Origin: an uncultured Photobacterium sp.
GTDB taxonomy: Bacteria; Pseudomonadota; Gammaproteobacteria; Enterobacterales; Vibrionaceae
Reading direction: 5' to 3'
Assembly: GCF_947502415.1 (NCBI RefSeq)
Contig: NZ_CANMZV010000004.1
Location: 62,001 to 126,000 of the forward strand
Length of the DNA stretch: 64,000 nt
This document shows positions 9,070 through 16,634 of the stretch, piece by piece. Made by a program: the position numbers and the translations under genes. Numbering within the stretch: the first letter of the stretch is position 1; each line of letters begins with the position of its first letter. The notes under the pieces are model-generated. The model saw only the letters and a list, made by a program, of their open reading frames with translations. It had not been told where the DNA came from and made no database searches.

Positions 9070-9100
9070 ATCATTCTTTACGAGTTCAGGTAATATTATC

Positions 9101-9126
9101 AAGGCCATCTAATGATGGCCTTTTTA
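9101..9126 (+). terminator. Terminator after sdaC
   Basis: AAGGCCATC/GATGGCCTT stem, four-base loop, T-run. Confidence 0.85.
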
Positions 9127-9215
9127 TTATTTATTCTATCTGTAGAGAATTGGTATTATTTTCTGTCTCTGCTACAGTCTCTATAATATTTACCTTCACC
9201 GAGATTTCCCTGCTA

Positions 9216-9824
9216 ATGGATTTGGAGCGCAACACTGAATATGACAACCCTCTGATCTGGCCAATTATTTCGATTTTGAAAGAAAAACCATCAGGCTGGA
9301 TGATTCACACCCTATCCGAGGCATTAAAACAACAGGGTTTGTTGACAACTCTTGATGATGATCAAGAAAAAGATCTCTTTAAGCGTAACTTCCTTTTAAT
9401 GAATGCCCTGTACCAGCTACAAGAAATGCTACTGCCAGAACAGTGGCTACAAGCTCAGGCAATGGACATCCGCCTTTATGCCAACCCGGCAGAAGAACGC
9501 AACCAAATCGATCAAGATGATCCGCTCAGGAGTTATTATCTCGACTGGCAAAATTACAATACGGACACAGATGTGATTAAATCGCTCCTTTCTTCATTCT
9601 GGCGTCGCTATCAAAGCCATATTGGTTCAACAACGATTCATGGCACTCAACCTCTACCGGAAGATTACACGCTATTTGGCCTGCCAGCGGATGCTTCGCC
9701 TAGCCAAATTCGCCGACAATGGCGTAAATTGGCCCTCCGTTGGCATCCCGACAGACCGAATGGCGATGCAGAGCAATTTCGCAAAATCTGTGAAGCTTGG
9801 CAACGCCTGGGGGCTAAATTCTAG
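9216..9824 (+). CDS. DnaJ-related protein with C-terminal J domain
   Basis: 202 residues from an ATG at 9216 (MDLERNTEYDNPLIW); longer versions with a hydrophobic lead are unlikely. The N-terminal 130 residues resemble the DnaJ-related N-terminal region found in Vibrio/Shewanella proteins. The J domain is at the C-terminus (about 148-200): DYTLFGLPADASPSQIRRQWRKLALRWHPDRPNG includes the HPD tripeptide needed to stimulate Hsp70 ATPase. No Gly/Phe or zinc-finger region, so it is a type III J protein. It is 7 kb from the two atypical Hsp70 genes in this window; a functional link is possible but not shown. The usual partner would be DnaK. Confidence 0.82.
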   Translation: MDLERNTEYDNPLIWPIISILKEKPSGWMIHTLSEALKQQGLLTTLDDDQEKDLFKRNFLLMNALYQLQEMLLPEQWLQAQAMDIRLYANPAEERNQIDQDDPLRSYYLDWQNYNTDTDVIKSLLSSFWRRYQSHIGSTTIHGTQPLPEDYTLFGLPADASPSQIRRQWRKLALRWHPDRPNGDAEQFRKICEAWQRLGAKF

Positions 9825-9957
9825 CGTGTAATCTGCATTACGTTACGGGACACACCCTAAATTTTAGTTTTTTTCAGCCACCTGAACTCGTTCAATTATT
9901 TCTAACAAGCCGTCCAACTTTATCATCTGTTAACCTAATGACACCGAATCTAGGCTA

Positions 9958-9986
9958 ATACCAATCGAGTTTATCCAGATTGGTAT
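9958..9986. repeat. Short inverted repeat ATACCAATC/GATTGGTAT
   Basis: Perfect nine-base inverted repeat with an eleven-base loop. Its ATACCA ends resemble the termini of the repeats at 4309, 10153 and 21728, so it may be a small derivative of the same family. Confidence 0.5.
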
Positions 9987-10025
9987 CAATATTCCCGTAT
10001 TCAGGGGGCAATATTCTGAGGTCTT

Positions 10026-10181
10026 ATGGCTATAAGACATATCAAGCAAATCATCCAGTCACATCCTTCATCAGACGGCAATGGTGTAAAAGTCAAGCGA
10101 ACACATGGCTTTGAAAATGCGCCGTTTTCGCCATTCCTGATAATTCAGAGCTATACCGAACAGAATAATAATCTAACCTAA
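10026..10181 (+). pseudogene. Truncated pirin family protein (N-terminal 40 residues)
   Basis: ATG at 10026 behind GAGGTCTT encodes MAIRHIKQIIQSHPSSDGNG then VKVKRTHGFENAPFSPFLII. This is the typical pirin N-terminus (SDGxGVKxxR and F-x-PFLM[IL]DE). Intact pirins have about 230-290 residues with two cupin folds; here the reading frame runs directly into the repeat copy at 10153 and stops after 51 codons. The cupin metal ligands are missing, so it cannot be functional. The breakpoint coincides with the repeat boundary, which suggests deletion or recombination at the repeat. The conserved ribosome site means that a short peptide could still be made. Confidence 0.7.
10153..10178 (+). repeat. Partial copy of the ATACCAAA intergenic repeat
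   Basis: ATACCGAACAGAATAATAAT followed by CTAACC, differing at few positions from the copy at 4309. It forms the 3' end of the pirin remnant. Confidence 0.6.
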
Positions 10182-10208
10182 AAAAAAGACAGCCGTCTGG
10201 CTGCCTTA
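10180..10208 (-). terminator. Terminator of the first LpxL-like gene
   Basis: AAGACAGCC/GGCTGCCTT stem (one G-U pair), with an A-run on the plus strand giving a U-run for leftward transcription. Confidence 0.8.
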
Positions 10209-10240
10209 AAACATCAGTTACTCTTCATTAGTAGAAAATA

Positions 10241-11167
10241 TCAGTAAAGGGAAGGCTCGCCCTCTGGACGAGTTTTGAAGCGACGGTGCAGCCACATGTA
10301 CTGATCCGGTGCTTCCATAATCGAACGTTCAATTGCTTTGTTGATATAAACTGCTGCTGCATCAGGATCATCATGCGGAAACTCATCCAGAGGCGGGAAC
10401 ACTTTCAGGGTATAGCGACCAGAATCCGATTGACGCACCATTGTAAATGGCACGACTGCACAGTCTGTCGCATCAACTAACAAGCTTGTACCTGTTGTCG
10501 TACATGCTTTTTCTACAGCAAACAACGGTGCGAACGTTGAACGACGACGACCATAATCATGATCCGGGGCATACCACACACGTTCACCGTCACGTAATGC
10601 TTTCAGCATGCCTTTAACGTCTTTACGATCAATCATATATTTGTTTGAACGTACGCGGCCTTCAAACTGGAAATAATCGAAACATGGATTGTTGTTCGGA
10701 CGATAAACACCGACACCGGGAGCCTTCATGCCAAATGCACGGGCACCAAGCTCAAGGTTCATTGAGTGAATTGCAATTAATAAGACCCCCTTACCTTGCT
10801 CTTCCAGCTTACGTATATGTTCCAAACCGTCAATCTGTACGTGTCGCTCAACACGCAAATCTGGCCAAAACCAGGCCATCCCCGTCTCAAACAAAGCCAG
10901 GCCAGTATTGTCGATATTCTTTTTAATCAATTCAGCGCGCTCTTCTTCTGACATATCAGGGAAACACAGTTCCAGATTACGCTTCATTGTTTTGGCTCGC
11001 TTTTTCATCACGCGCATTACAAGGCGTCCAATACTCTGGCCTAGACGAAATTGAATAAAGTAAGGCAACCAGCTCATTAGGTACATAACGCCAACCAATA
11101 ATAGCGTTAACCAATACCGAGGATGGAGAAATGATTTTTTAAACGTCGGTACTGTAAATTTACTCAT
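10241..11167 (-). CDS. lpxL: Lipid A late acyltransferase (LpxL/LpxP family), copy 1
   Basis: Transfers a fatty acyl chain from acyl-ACP to Kdo2-lipid IVA at the cytoplasmic face of the inner membrane. 308 residues. Seen: N-terminal membrane anchor (YWLTLLLVGVMYLMSWLPYF), KRNLELCFPDMSEEER, ETGMAWFWPD, the catalytic H-x4-E in IHSMNLELGAR, GVYRPNNNPCFDYF, DRKDVKGM, VWYAPDHDYG, and the C-terminus QYMWLHRRFKTRPEGEPSLY. These blocks match E. coli HtrB/LpxL and LpxP better than LpxM. Acyl specificity (laurate, myristate, palmitoleate) cannot be read from sequence. A second, closely similar gene lies directly upstream in the same orientation at 11589-12521, with its own terminator between them. Confidence 0.9.
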   Translation of the reverse strand: MSKFTVPTFKKSFLHPRYWLTLLLVGVMYLMSWLPYFIQFRLGQSIGRLVMRVMKKRAKTMKRNLELCFPDMSEEERAELIKKNIDNTGLALFETGMAWFWPDLRVERHVQIDGLEHIRKLEEQGKGVLLIAIHSMNLELGARAFGMKAPGVGVYRPNNNPCFDYFQFEGRVRSNKYMIDRKDVKGMLKALRDGERVWYAPDHDYGRRRSTFAPLFAVEKACTTTGTSLLVDATDCAVVPFTMVRQSDSGRYTLKVFPPLDEFPHDDPDAAAVYINKAIERSIMEAPDQYMWLHRRFKTRPEGEPSLY

Positions 11168-11502
11168 ATTAGATATGTTCCCATCGTTATTGTTATGGCT
11201 TCGTCATGGTCAAAGAAGACAAGGCGCCCCATATCGAACGTCGTATTTTATTAATACCATTCAAATCATGCAAGATCATGAATCATAATTCTGTTCATGG
11301 GTACAGGCTAGGTTAAGAAAAATTATCAAACGATGACTCCCAACATGTTTCTGTGACAAAAACGATGAAAATAGACCCAACAGTTCCCCCTCAGCAATAC
11401 CTAGAAGTAACACTTCTGTAAATACCATCCCAAACAGTGGAGGATACAGAAACTCAACAATGTTTAGATCCAAACATTGTCCGGCCCCACTTCGGCGCAC
11501 AA
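11168..11502 (-). promoter_or_regulatory. Promoter region of lpxL copy 1
   Basis: About 335 bases between the copy-2 terminator and the copy-1 start, so copy 1 needs its own promoter here. An 80-residue reverse-strand frame at 11276-11518 crosses the terminator and lacks a ribosome site, so it is not called. Confidence 0.5.
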
Positions 11503-11529
11503 ATAAAAAAGCCCACAAAATGTGGGCTT
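11503..11529 (-). terminator. Terminator of the second LpxL-like gene
   Basis: AAGCCCACA/TGTGGGCTT nine-base stem with a three-base loop and an A-run to the left, oriented for leftward transcription. Confidence 0.85.
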
Positions 11530-11588
11530 CGGGATAATGAATACATGTTAGAGCTGATTTAGCATAGTTAATTCAGCTGCTAAATCGA

Positions 11589-12521
11589 TTATTGGCTATA
11601 CAAGCAAGCCTCTCCTTCTGGGCGAGTCTTAAAACGTCGATGTAACCACATGTATTGTTCCGGCGCTGCCATTATCGAACGTTCAATGGCTTTATTAACA
11701 TAGGCAGCGGCTGCCTTGTCATCATTGTATGGAAATGCCTCTAAGGGCTGATGGACTTTCAATGTATAATGCCCGGAATCTGTATTTCTGACCATGGTAA
11801 ACGGTACAACGGCGCACTTAGACGCATCCGCTAATAAACTTGTCCCTGTGGTGGTACACGCATTTTCAACGGCAAACAAAGGCGCAAATGTTGAACGTCG
11901 GCGGCCATAATCATGATCTGGGGCATACCAAACCAATTCACCTGTACGTAAGGCATGGATCATGCCTTTGACATCTTTACGATCAATCAAAGTCCGGTTC
12001 GACCGTGAACGCCCCTGATACTGGAAATAATCAAAACAAGGATTGTTATTTGGTCGATACACACCCATTCCCGCTTTATGAATACCAAAAGCACGAGCAC
12101 CTAACTCTAGGTTCATTGAATGAACGGCAATCATTAATGCCCCCTTGCCTTCGTTTTCAAGCTTCCGAATATGCTCCATTCCTTCTATGGTCACATGACG
12201 ACTAACACGCGCATCAGGCCAAAACCATGCCATACCAGTTTCGAACAGTGCAAGACCGGCATTTTTGATATTCTTTTCAATGAAATGATTTCGCTCATCT
12301 TGACTCATATCAGGGAAGCAAAGTGCCAGATTACGTTCAATCGTCAAGCGGCGCTTCTTCATAAATCGCATAATCCCTTGGCCAAACCATTGCCCAAGGC
12401 GAAACTGTATAAAATATGGCAGCCAACTCAACAGATACATTATCGATATCAATGTTAATGTTGACCAATAGCGAGGCAGTAAGAATTTGAGACGAAATGA
12501 CGGAGCAACAGACTTAGGCAT
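11589..12521 (-). CDS. Lipid A late acyltransferase (LpxL/LpxP family), copy 2
   Basis: 310 residues, a tandem paralogue of the gene at 10241-11167 with most blocks identical: YWSTLTLISIMYLLSWLPYF anchor, RNLALCFPDMSQDER, ETGMAWFWPD, H-x4-E in VHSMNLELGAR, VYRPNNNPCFDYFQYQGR, LVWYAPDHDYGRRRS and the RRFKTRPEG end. Differences are concentrated at the N-terminus and in the last third. The pair may represent a constitutive (LpxL-like) and a condition-dependent (LpxP-like, cold in E. coli) enzyme, which is inference. A tandem array of a seven-base unit lies 173-228 bases upstream of its start, in the region expected to hold its promoter. Confidence 0.88.
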   Translation of the reverse strand: MPKSVAPSFRLKFLLPRYWSTLTLISIMYLLSWLPYFIQFRLGQWFGQGIMRFMKKRRLTIERNLALCFPDMSQDERNHFIEKNIKNAGLALFETGMAWFWPDARVSRHVTIEGMEHIRKLENEGKGALMIAVHSMNLELGARAFGIHKAGMGVYRPNNNPCFDYFQYQGRSRSNRTLIDRKDVKGMIHALRTGELVWYAPDHDYGRRRSTFAPLFAVENACTTTGTSLLADASKCAVVPFTMVRNTDSGHYTLKVHQPLEAFPYNDDKAAAAYVNKAIERSIMAAPEQYMWLHRRFKTRPEGEACLYSQ

Positions 12522-12693
12522 AAAATTTTTTCACAGTGCTGATGGTTTTTATGTACGCACTGTAATAACAATGAATACCCATAATTCAAAAAGCAACGCA
12601 TTTTATTACGACTCTTTTATCAAAAAAAGGCATAAATTAAATTGTGCCAATTATTTTTCTAAATATCAGAAAACTCAGCCTATAATTCAAGCT

Positions 12694-12749
12694 TGCACTA
12701 TGCACTATGCACTATGCACTATGCACTATGCACTATGCACTATGCACCA
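12694..12749. repeat. Heptanucleotide tandem array (TGCACTA)x7 plus one variant unit
   Basis: Seven perfect direct copies of TGCACTA (12694-12742) followed by TGCACCA. Such arrays change length by slippage. It lies in the 320-base spacer upstream of the second LpxL-like gene. A forward reading frame through it (12487-12816) has no homology and is not called. Nothing else was seen in the spacer. Confidence 0.95.
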
Positions 12750-12803
12750 TACAAACCAACCTCTTATATTACACCATGGCAAAATGCACCTTAATAACAC
12801 AAA

Positions 12804-12843
12804 AATAAAGAGGTAACAATAATAGACTTGTTACCTCTTTATT
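12804..12843. terminator. 16-bp perfect hairpin at the end of the napE-napA remnant
   Basis: AATAAAGAGGTAACAA and its exact reverse complement, separated by eight bases. The right arm touches the stop codon of the nap remnant. Leftward transcription gives a U-rich tail after the stem, so it is read as a terminator, probably the original one of a longer nap operon. Confidence 0.75.
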
Positions 12844-13328
12844 CAATGCAGTGCATTCGATTCGATATTATTAGAACGAAACCCCGCTTTCATCAATTTA
12901 GATGCTACATACCCTTCATAAACTGTCCACTGCCCGAAACCAAACATCCCTATCGCTTCCAGTCCTTTTGCATTCAAAGTCGCCTTCCACTTCTCAGCCA
13001 TAATATCGAATGCCTGCTCCCACGTAATCGGAGCAAACTCACCGTTTTTATCGTACTTACCGCCTTTCATCCTCAACATAGGTTGAGTCAGCCGATCTTT
13101 GCCATACATGATTTTTAAAAGGAAATACCCTTTAACACAGTTAAGGCCTCGGTTTACGGGCGACTTGATATCACCGTGAGTAGCAACCGCTGCCGAAACA
13201 GCTGCCTGTAGCAACCACACCCAAAAGCCGTAACCACCAACAACGGCAACAGCTAAGATCGGAAATAAGATAACAGTGATAAACAGAAAAGCTTTAAGCT
13301 CAGCTTGACGCAGGTTGTCATCATTCAT
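12843..13328 (-). pseudogene. napE-napA deletion fusion (periplasmic nitrate reductase remnant)
   Basis: 161 codons. The first 41 residues are NapE-like: [16 protein letters not shown], then a single TM with [13 protein letters not shown], the hallmark of NapE. From about residue 48 the frame continues as an internal piece of the NapA catalytic subunit: [67 protein letters not shown] and [20 protein letters not shown]. In intact NapA this is followed by CMASAVVGF; here it stops. Missing are NapF, NapD, the Tat signal, three of four Fe-S cysteines and about 650 C-terminal residues with the molybdopterin site. The precise in-frame joining suggests one deletion at the front and another at the back. 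No nitrate reductase activity is possible. NapE alone might still be made. Confidence 0.85.
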
Positions 13329-13459
13329 CTGCCTACTCCAAAACAGGCAAGTTAACTTTAACTCTAGCCATCATCTGGGAAATTAATAACTCGATAGGCT
13401 CCCCCCTTTAGTGTTACGCTGGAACTATCAGGATGATTACGCAGGATTAACCGACATTT

Positions 13460-13753
13460 ATGCCTATAAGCAAAACCAAAACCAGCTTTTACCGCAGGCT
13501 CTATATTGCTCATTTGATTGACCATGGAATCGCAACAGTACCCGGTATTTTGGAATACACAGGCATGCCCAGAAGAACCGCACAAGATACGATCAAAAGC
13601 CTGGCCGAACTCGATATTGTCTGTACGTTTATCCAGACCGAAGGAAAACGAAATAAAACAGGTCACTATGAAATCAGCGATTGGGGAGCTATAAACAAAA
13701 GTTGGATTGAAGACAACCTGACTGAAATCAAATCACTTCTCGGCTACCCATAA
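13460..13753 (+). CDS. Small winged-helix DNA-binding protein
   Basis: 97 residues. FYRRLYIAHLIDHGIATVPG, ILEYTGMPRRTAQDTIKSLAEL and FIQTEGKRNKTGHYEISDWG form a helix-turn-helix plus wing typical of small winged-helix regulators: a recognition helix around RRTAQDTIKS and a basic wing. I recall very similar proteins in Vibrio and Shewanella without an assigned role. It is divergent from the napE-napA remnant with a 130-base spacer, which is compatible with it having regulated nap genes; that is inference only. The ribosome site before the ATG is weak. Confidence 0.75.
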   Translation: MPISKTKTSFYRRLYIAHLIDHGIATVPGILEYTGMPRRTAQDTIKSLAELDIVCTFIQTEGKRNKTGHYEISDWGAINKSWIEDNLTEIKSLLGYP

Positions 13754-13926
13754 AATCTTATAACTCTCCATAAAGCCTGATAAACACCGGACGCATTACT
13801 CTTAAAGTGCGCTTCGTGTGTTTTCAGCGCACTTGACCTTTACCCTGCCAAACCTTGCTTTACGCCACCTTCCACAGCAAGGCATAATCTCGATTCTACT
13901 ATTACTCCTGAAAAACGGAATATTCC

Positions 13927-15009
13927 TTGGAACTTTTATCAATTGATTTTCTTGGCCAACCGCTACGACTAGAAGGCTCAATGGCCGGGTGGCAACAACT
14001 TTTTTGGAATAACACCCTTGTCTCGCAAATCAGTGCCAGTGCAGAGCATGACGATCAACACCTTCACGAATTCGAGCTAAGCAATGGTGAAGAGTCCATA
14101 AAATGCCGGGTAGAAGTATCACTTAGCTGGCAACCATTTCTGATTGAATATCGAATTTGCGCTAATGAGCAGCTGGTTGCCAACGGCTCACGCAACGCCA
14201 AAGATATCGAGCGGCAAACACCAGCTGCACCACAAGAACCAGATCGTAAATTTAGCCTGATCGGACTTGCCTCGTTAGGAATGAAATTATTCAAAAGCGC
14301 CAAGGTGATTAAAGGTGTTCTCGCAGTGGTAAGCTTAGCTGCCTATTCCTGGCTGTTTTCAGTAAAATTTGCCCTGGCACTGGTAGCCTGTCTGGTTTTT
14401 CACGAATACGGCCACATCAAAGCGATGAAATACTTTGGTATGAAAACCAAAGGGATCTATCTTGTCCCGTTCTTCGGTGGCTTGGCTCTTAGCGACGAGA
14501 AAATCAATACCCGTTGGCAGGACGTCGTCATATCTATCATGGGGCCTTCATTCGGCCTTATCATGTCTCTGTTATGGATGGTCACCTACTGGCTAACCGG
14601 TGAGATGTTCTTTGCCGGCCTAGCCGTGTTCAATGCCTTGCTCAACCTCTTCAATCTGCTACCTATCTTGCCTCTCGACGGTGGGCACGTATTAAAGAGC
14701 ATCAGTTTCTCGATGAACAATATGGCCGGTGTAATTTTCGGCTTACTAGGTGTAATTGGCGGTGTGCTACTGTGCTACAAGCTCGGCATGACCCTGTTCG
14801 GCTTCCTGCTGATTATGGGCTCAATTGAAATCTTTACTGAATGGAAATACCGCCACCATAGCCACCTGCTTCCACTTGATCGCTATGGCCAGATTGTATC
14901 GCTGGTCTGGTATGTAGGCCTGGTTAGCACGCTAATGGGAATTATGTGGTATTTCGCCGGTACAGGTGACACCATGTTAGGCTTGCCGTTACAAATTCTA
15001 GGTTCCTAG
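13927..15009 (+). CDS. Site-2 protease family (M50) membrane zinc metalloprotease
   Basis: 360 residues. An N-terminal soluble domain of about 110 residues precedes the membrane part. Active site: HEYGH at 159-163 inside a hydrophobic segment (LALVACLVFHEYGHIKAMKYFG), and the distal zinc ligand in LPILPLDGGH at 248-254, both typical of S2P enzymes that cleave within the membrane. No PDZ domain as in RseP, so it is not the RseP orthologue. A stop codon 15 bases upstream limits the start; the best choice is TTG at 13927 with GGA seven bases before it, a rare start that would keep expression low. Substrate unknown. Downstream terminator at 15033. Confidence 0.87.
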   Translation: MELLSIDFLGQPLRLEGSMAGWQQLFWNNTLVSQISASAEHDDQHLHEFELSNGEESIKCRVEVSLSWQPFLIEYRICANEQLVANGSRNAKDIERQTPAAPQEPDRKFSLIGLASLGMKLFKSAKVIKGVLAVVSLAAYSWLFSVKFALALVACLVFHEYGHIKAMKYFGMKTKGIYLVPFFGGLALSDEKINTRWQDVVISIMGPSFGLIMSLLWMVTYWLTGEMFFAGLAVFNALLNLFNLLPILPLDGGHVLKSISFSMNNMAGVIFGLLGVIGGVLLCYKLGMTLFGFLLIMGSIEIFTEWKYRHHSHLLPLDRYGQIVSLVWYVGLVSTLMGIMWYFAGTGDTMLGLPLQILGS

Positions 15010-15030
15010 TTCGAAGATAAACTTAAACAA

Positions 15031-15062
15031 AAAACGAGGCATTAAAGCCTCGTTTTTTATTT
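15031..15062. terminator. Bidirectional terminator between convergent genes
   Basis: AACGAGGC/GCCTCGTT stem with flanking A- and T-runs. Confidence 0.85.
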
Positions 15063-15100
15063 TTTCCTGAAAGCAGGACGCAGCTATTAAACCCGCGCGA

Positions 15101-15454
15101 TTATTTATCCTTCGCCATCATTGCCTTCAGATCAGCAAATGGATTAAACGTCGCAGGTTCGTGATCGTTCTCTCCGGCTTTTACGACGCTTCCCACCTGC
15201 TGATCATGCTCTGTATATTTTTCATGTTCATGGTCGTGACAGAAAAGACACAGCAATTCCCAGTTACTACCATCTTCAGGATTATTGGTGTGGTCATGAT
15301 CGATATGATGAACCGTCAGTTCTCGCAAGTTTGAGTAGACAAATTCACGTGAACAGCGCCCGCAAACCCATGGATATAGTTTAAGAGCTTTCTCACGGTA
15401 GCCCTGTTCTTTACGAGCGTAAGCGGCACTGGTGCCGTAAAAATCTGATGACAT
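15101..15454 (-). CDS. yajD: YajD family HNH nuclease
   Basis: 117 residues, near-identical in plan to E. coli YajD: GYREKALKLYPWVCGRCSREF, VYSNLRELTVHHIDHDHTNN, PEDGSNWELLCLFCHDHEH, and the end NPFADLKAMM. Two CxxC pairs (CGRC, CLFC) hold a structural zinc, and HHIDHDH with N and H downstream forms the HNH/beta-beta-alpha metal site. The family is presumed to be a nuclease; the cellular role is unknown. Monocistronic; the ATG at 15454 is the family start region. Confidence 0.93.
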   Translation of the reverse strand: MSSDFYGTSAAYARKEQGYREKALKLYPWVCGRCSREFVYSNLRELTVHHIDHDHTNNPEDGSNWELLCLFCHDHEHEKYTEHDQQVGSVVKAGENDHEPATFNPFADLKAMMAKDK

Positions 15455-15986
15455 TGTTCAGCCTGATACTTGGTTAACGCAAATATACCCATTCTTCCAG
15501 ACGCCTTCTGGCTCCATAAAAAACCAGTACAGCAGAATAGGTATTAATCCATTGCTAGTCTACCCCAAACAAGCGGCAATTACCGGATCCACTACACATT
15601 TCTTCCACACATTGAATTCAATACTTACCAATTCTCTTAAGAGTAAATCAGCACGGGGAACAAACTGGCACGATTTATATCTCTGAAATGAGAAAATGTA
15701 TGAACAAAGAGTGACAAGCTCGTGAAAAATAGACAAAAAATAAAAAGGAGCAATCAAAGATTTCATAAAATACTTTATGGACGCGATAGAATATCACGGC
15801 CTCTGGTCTACAATGACAGAGTTGTGTCAAACCCTTGATTGGTTGCAAAATAATCTCAGGCTTCGATTCTAAGCTGATTTAAGGCAAAAAAGCGCTGGCC
15901 TTAGATGTATTGCAGCATGAGTATGTTAGTATTCAGCCCAAATTGTTCATAGTGAATGTATTTTTCACTGTATAGAGAAGACGGAT
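15455..15986. promoter_or_regulatory. Intergenic region upstream of the DUF2760-Hsp70 operon
   Basis: About 530 bases between divergent genes. A reverse frame at 15560-15766 shows no support. The last 180 bases (15800-15980) should hold the promoter of the chaperone operon; no heat-shock sigma-32 consensus was recognised. Confidence 0.5.
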
Positions 15987-16634
15987 ATGGCTTTTGATTT
16001 TTCTAAAATGACTGTGGATTTATCGGCAATGCCGACAACAATTGATATGGGCCACGCTTGGTTAGGCGGGCTGGTATTAGTGTTACTGGTTTTATATATC
16101 GCCAAAAAAGGCAAATCAGTTGAAGTCGAAAAGATTGTCGAAAAAGAAGTCGAAGTAGAGAAAATCGTCGAGGTTGAAAAACCAGTTGAGAAGATCGTAG
16201 AAGTTGAAAAAATTGTCGAAAAGATTATTGAAGTAGAACCAAAACTGAAAACGGCAACGCCTGATGCCGCGCTTCAGCTGCTTTCCCTGCTTCAGCAAGA
16301 AGCACGTTTTATTGATTTCATGCAAGAAGATCTAAAAGGTTTTGCTGATTCTGAAATCGGTGCAGCTGCACGTGTTATTCACGAAGGCGGACAAAAAGTT
16401 CTTAATGACTACTTCTGCTTTGCCCCTATTCGCTCTGAAGAAGAAGAGACCCGCATCACCCTGCCACAAGGTTTCAATGCCTCTGAAGTGCGCCTGACAG
16501 GTAATGTGGTTGGCGAAGCACCTTTCACCGGAACCCTTATCCACCGCGGCTGGAAAGTGACCGTAGTTAAACTGCCTAAACTGGCTGAAGGTCACGATGC
16601 ACACATTGTTGCCGCCGCTGAGGTAGAACTGTAA
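15987..16634 (+). CDS. Membrane-anchored repeat protein with DUF2760 domain
   Basis: 215 residues. One TM segment (LGGLVLVLLVLYIA, about 26-39), then a low-complexity stretch at about 44-82 built from repeats of EVEKIVEK/EVEKPVEK that should form an extended, strongly charged stalk or coiled coil, then a conserved C-terminal domain (LQLLSLLQQEARFIDFMQEDLKGF, AARVIHEGGQKVLNDYF, GFNASEVRLTGNV, GTLIHRGWKV) that I recognise as DUF2760. The stop codon TAA overlaps the ATG of the first Hsp70 (TAATG), so they are translationally coupled. The arrangement DUF2760-Hsp70-Hsp70 recurs in other marine gammaproteobacteria as I recall. Inference: this protein tethers the chaperones to the inner membrane. 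Function unproven. Confidence 0.85.
   Translation: MAFDFSKMTVDLSAMPTTIDMGHAWLGGLVLVLLVLYIAKKGKSVEVEKIVEKEVEVEKIVEVEKPVEKIVEVEKIVEKIIEVEPKLKTATPDAALQLLSLLQQEARFIDFMQEDLKGFADSEIGAAARVIHEGGQKVLNDYFCFAPIRSEEEETRITLPQGFNASEVRLTGNVVGEAPFTGTLIHRGWKVTVVKLPKLAEGHDAHIVAAAEVEL

Noticed and set aside
11276-11518. Reverse-strand 80-codon frame between the two LpxL-like genes
   Set aside because: It starts inside the terminator of the upstream gene and has no ribosome site.
12487-12816. Forward 109-codon frame through the heptanucleotide array
   Set aside because: Composition is driven by the repeat (a Tyr-Ala-Leu-Cys-Thr-Met-His pattern), there is no ribosome site, and it overlaps the start of the LpxL-like gene on the other strand.
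15560-15766. Reverse-strand 68-codon frame
   Set aside because: No ribosome site, no family likeness, and located in the probable promoter region of neighbouring genes.
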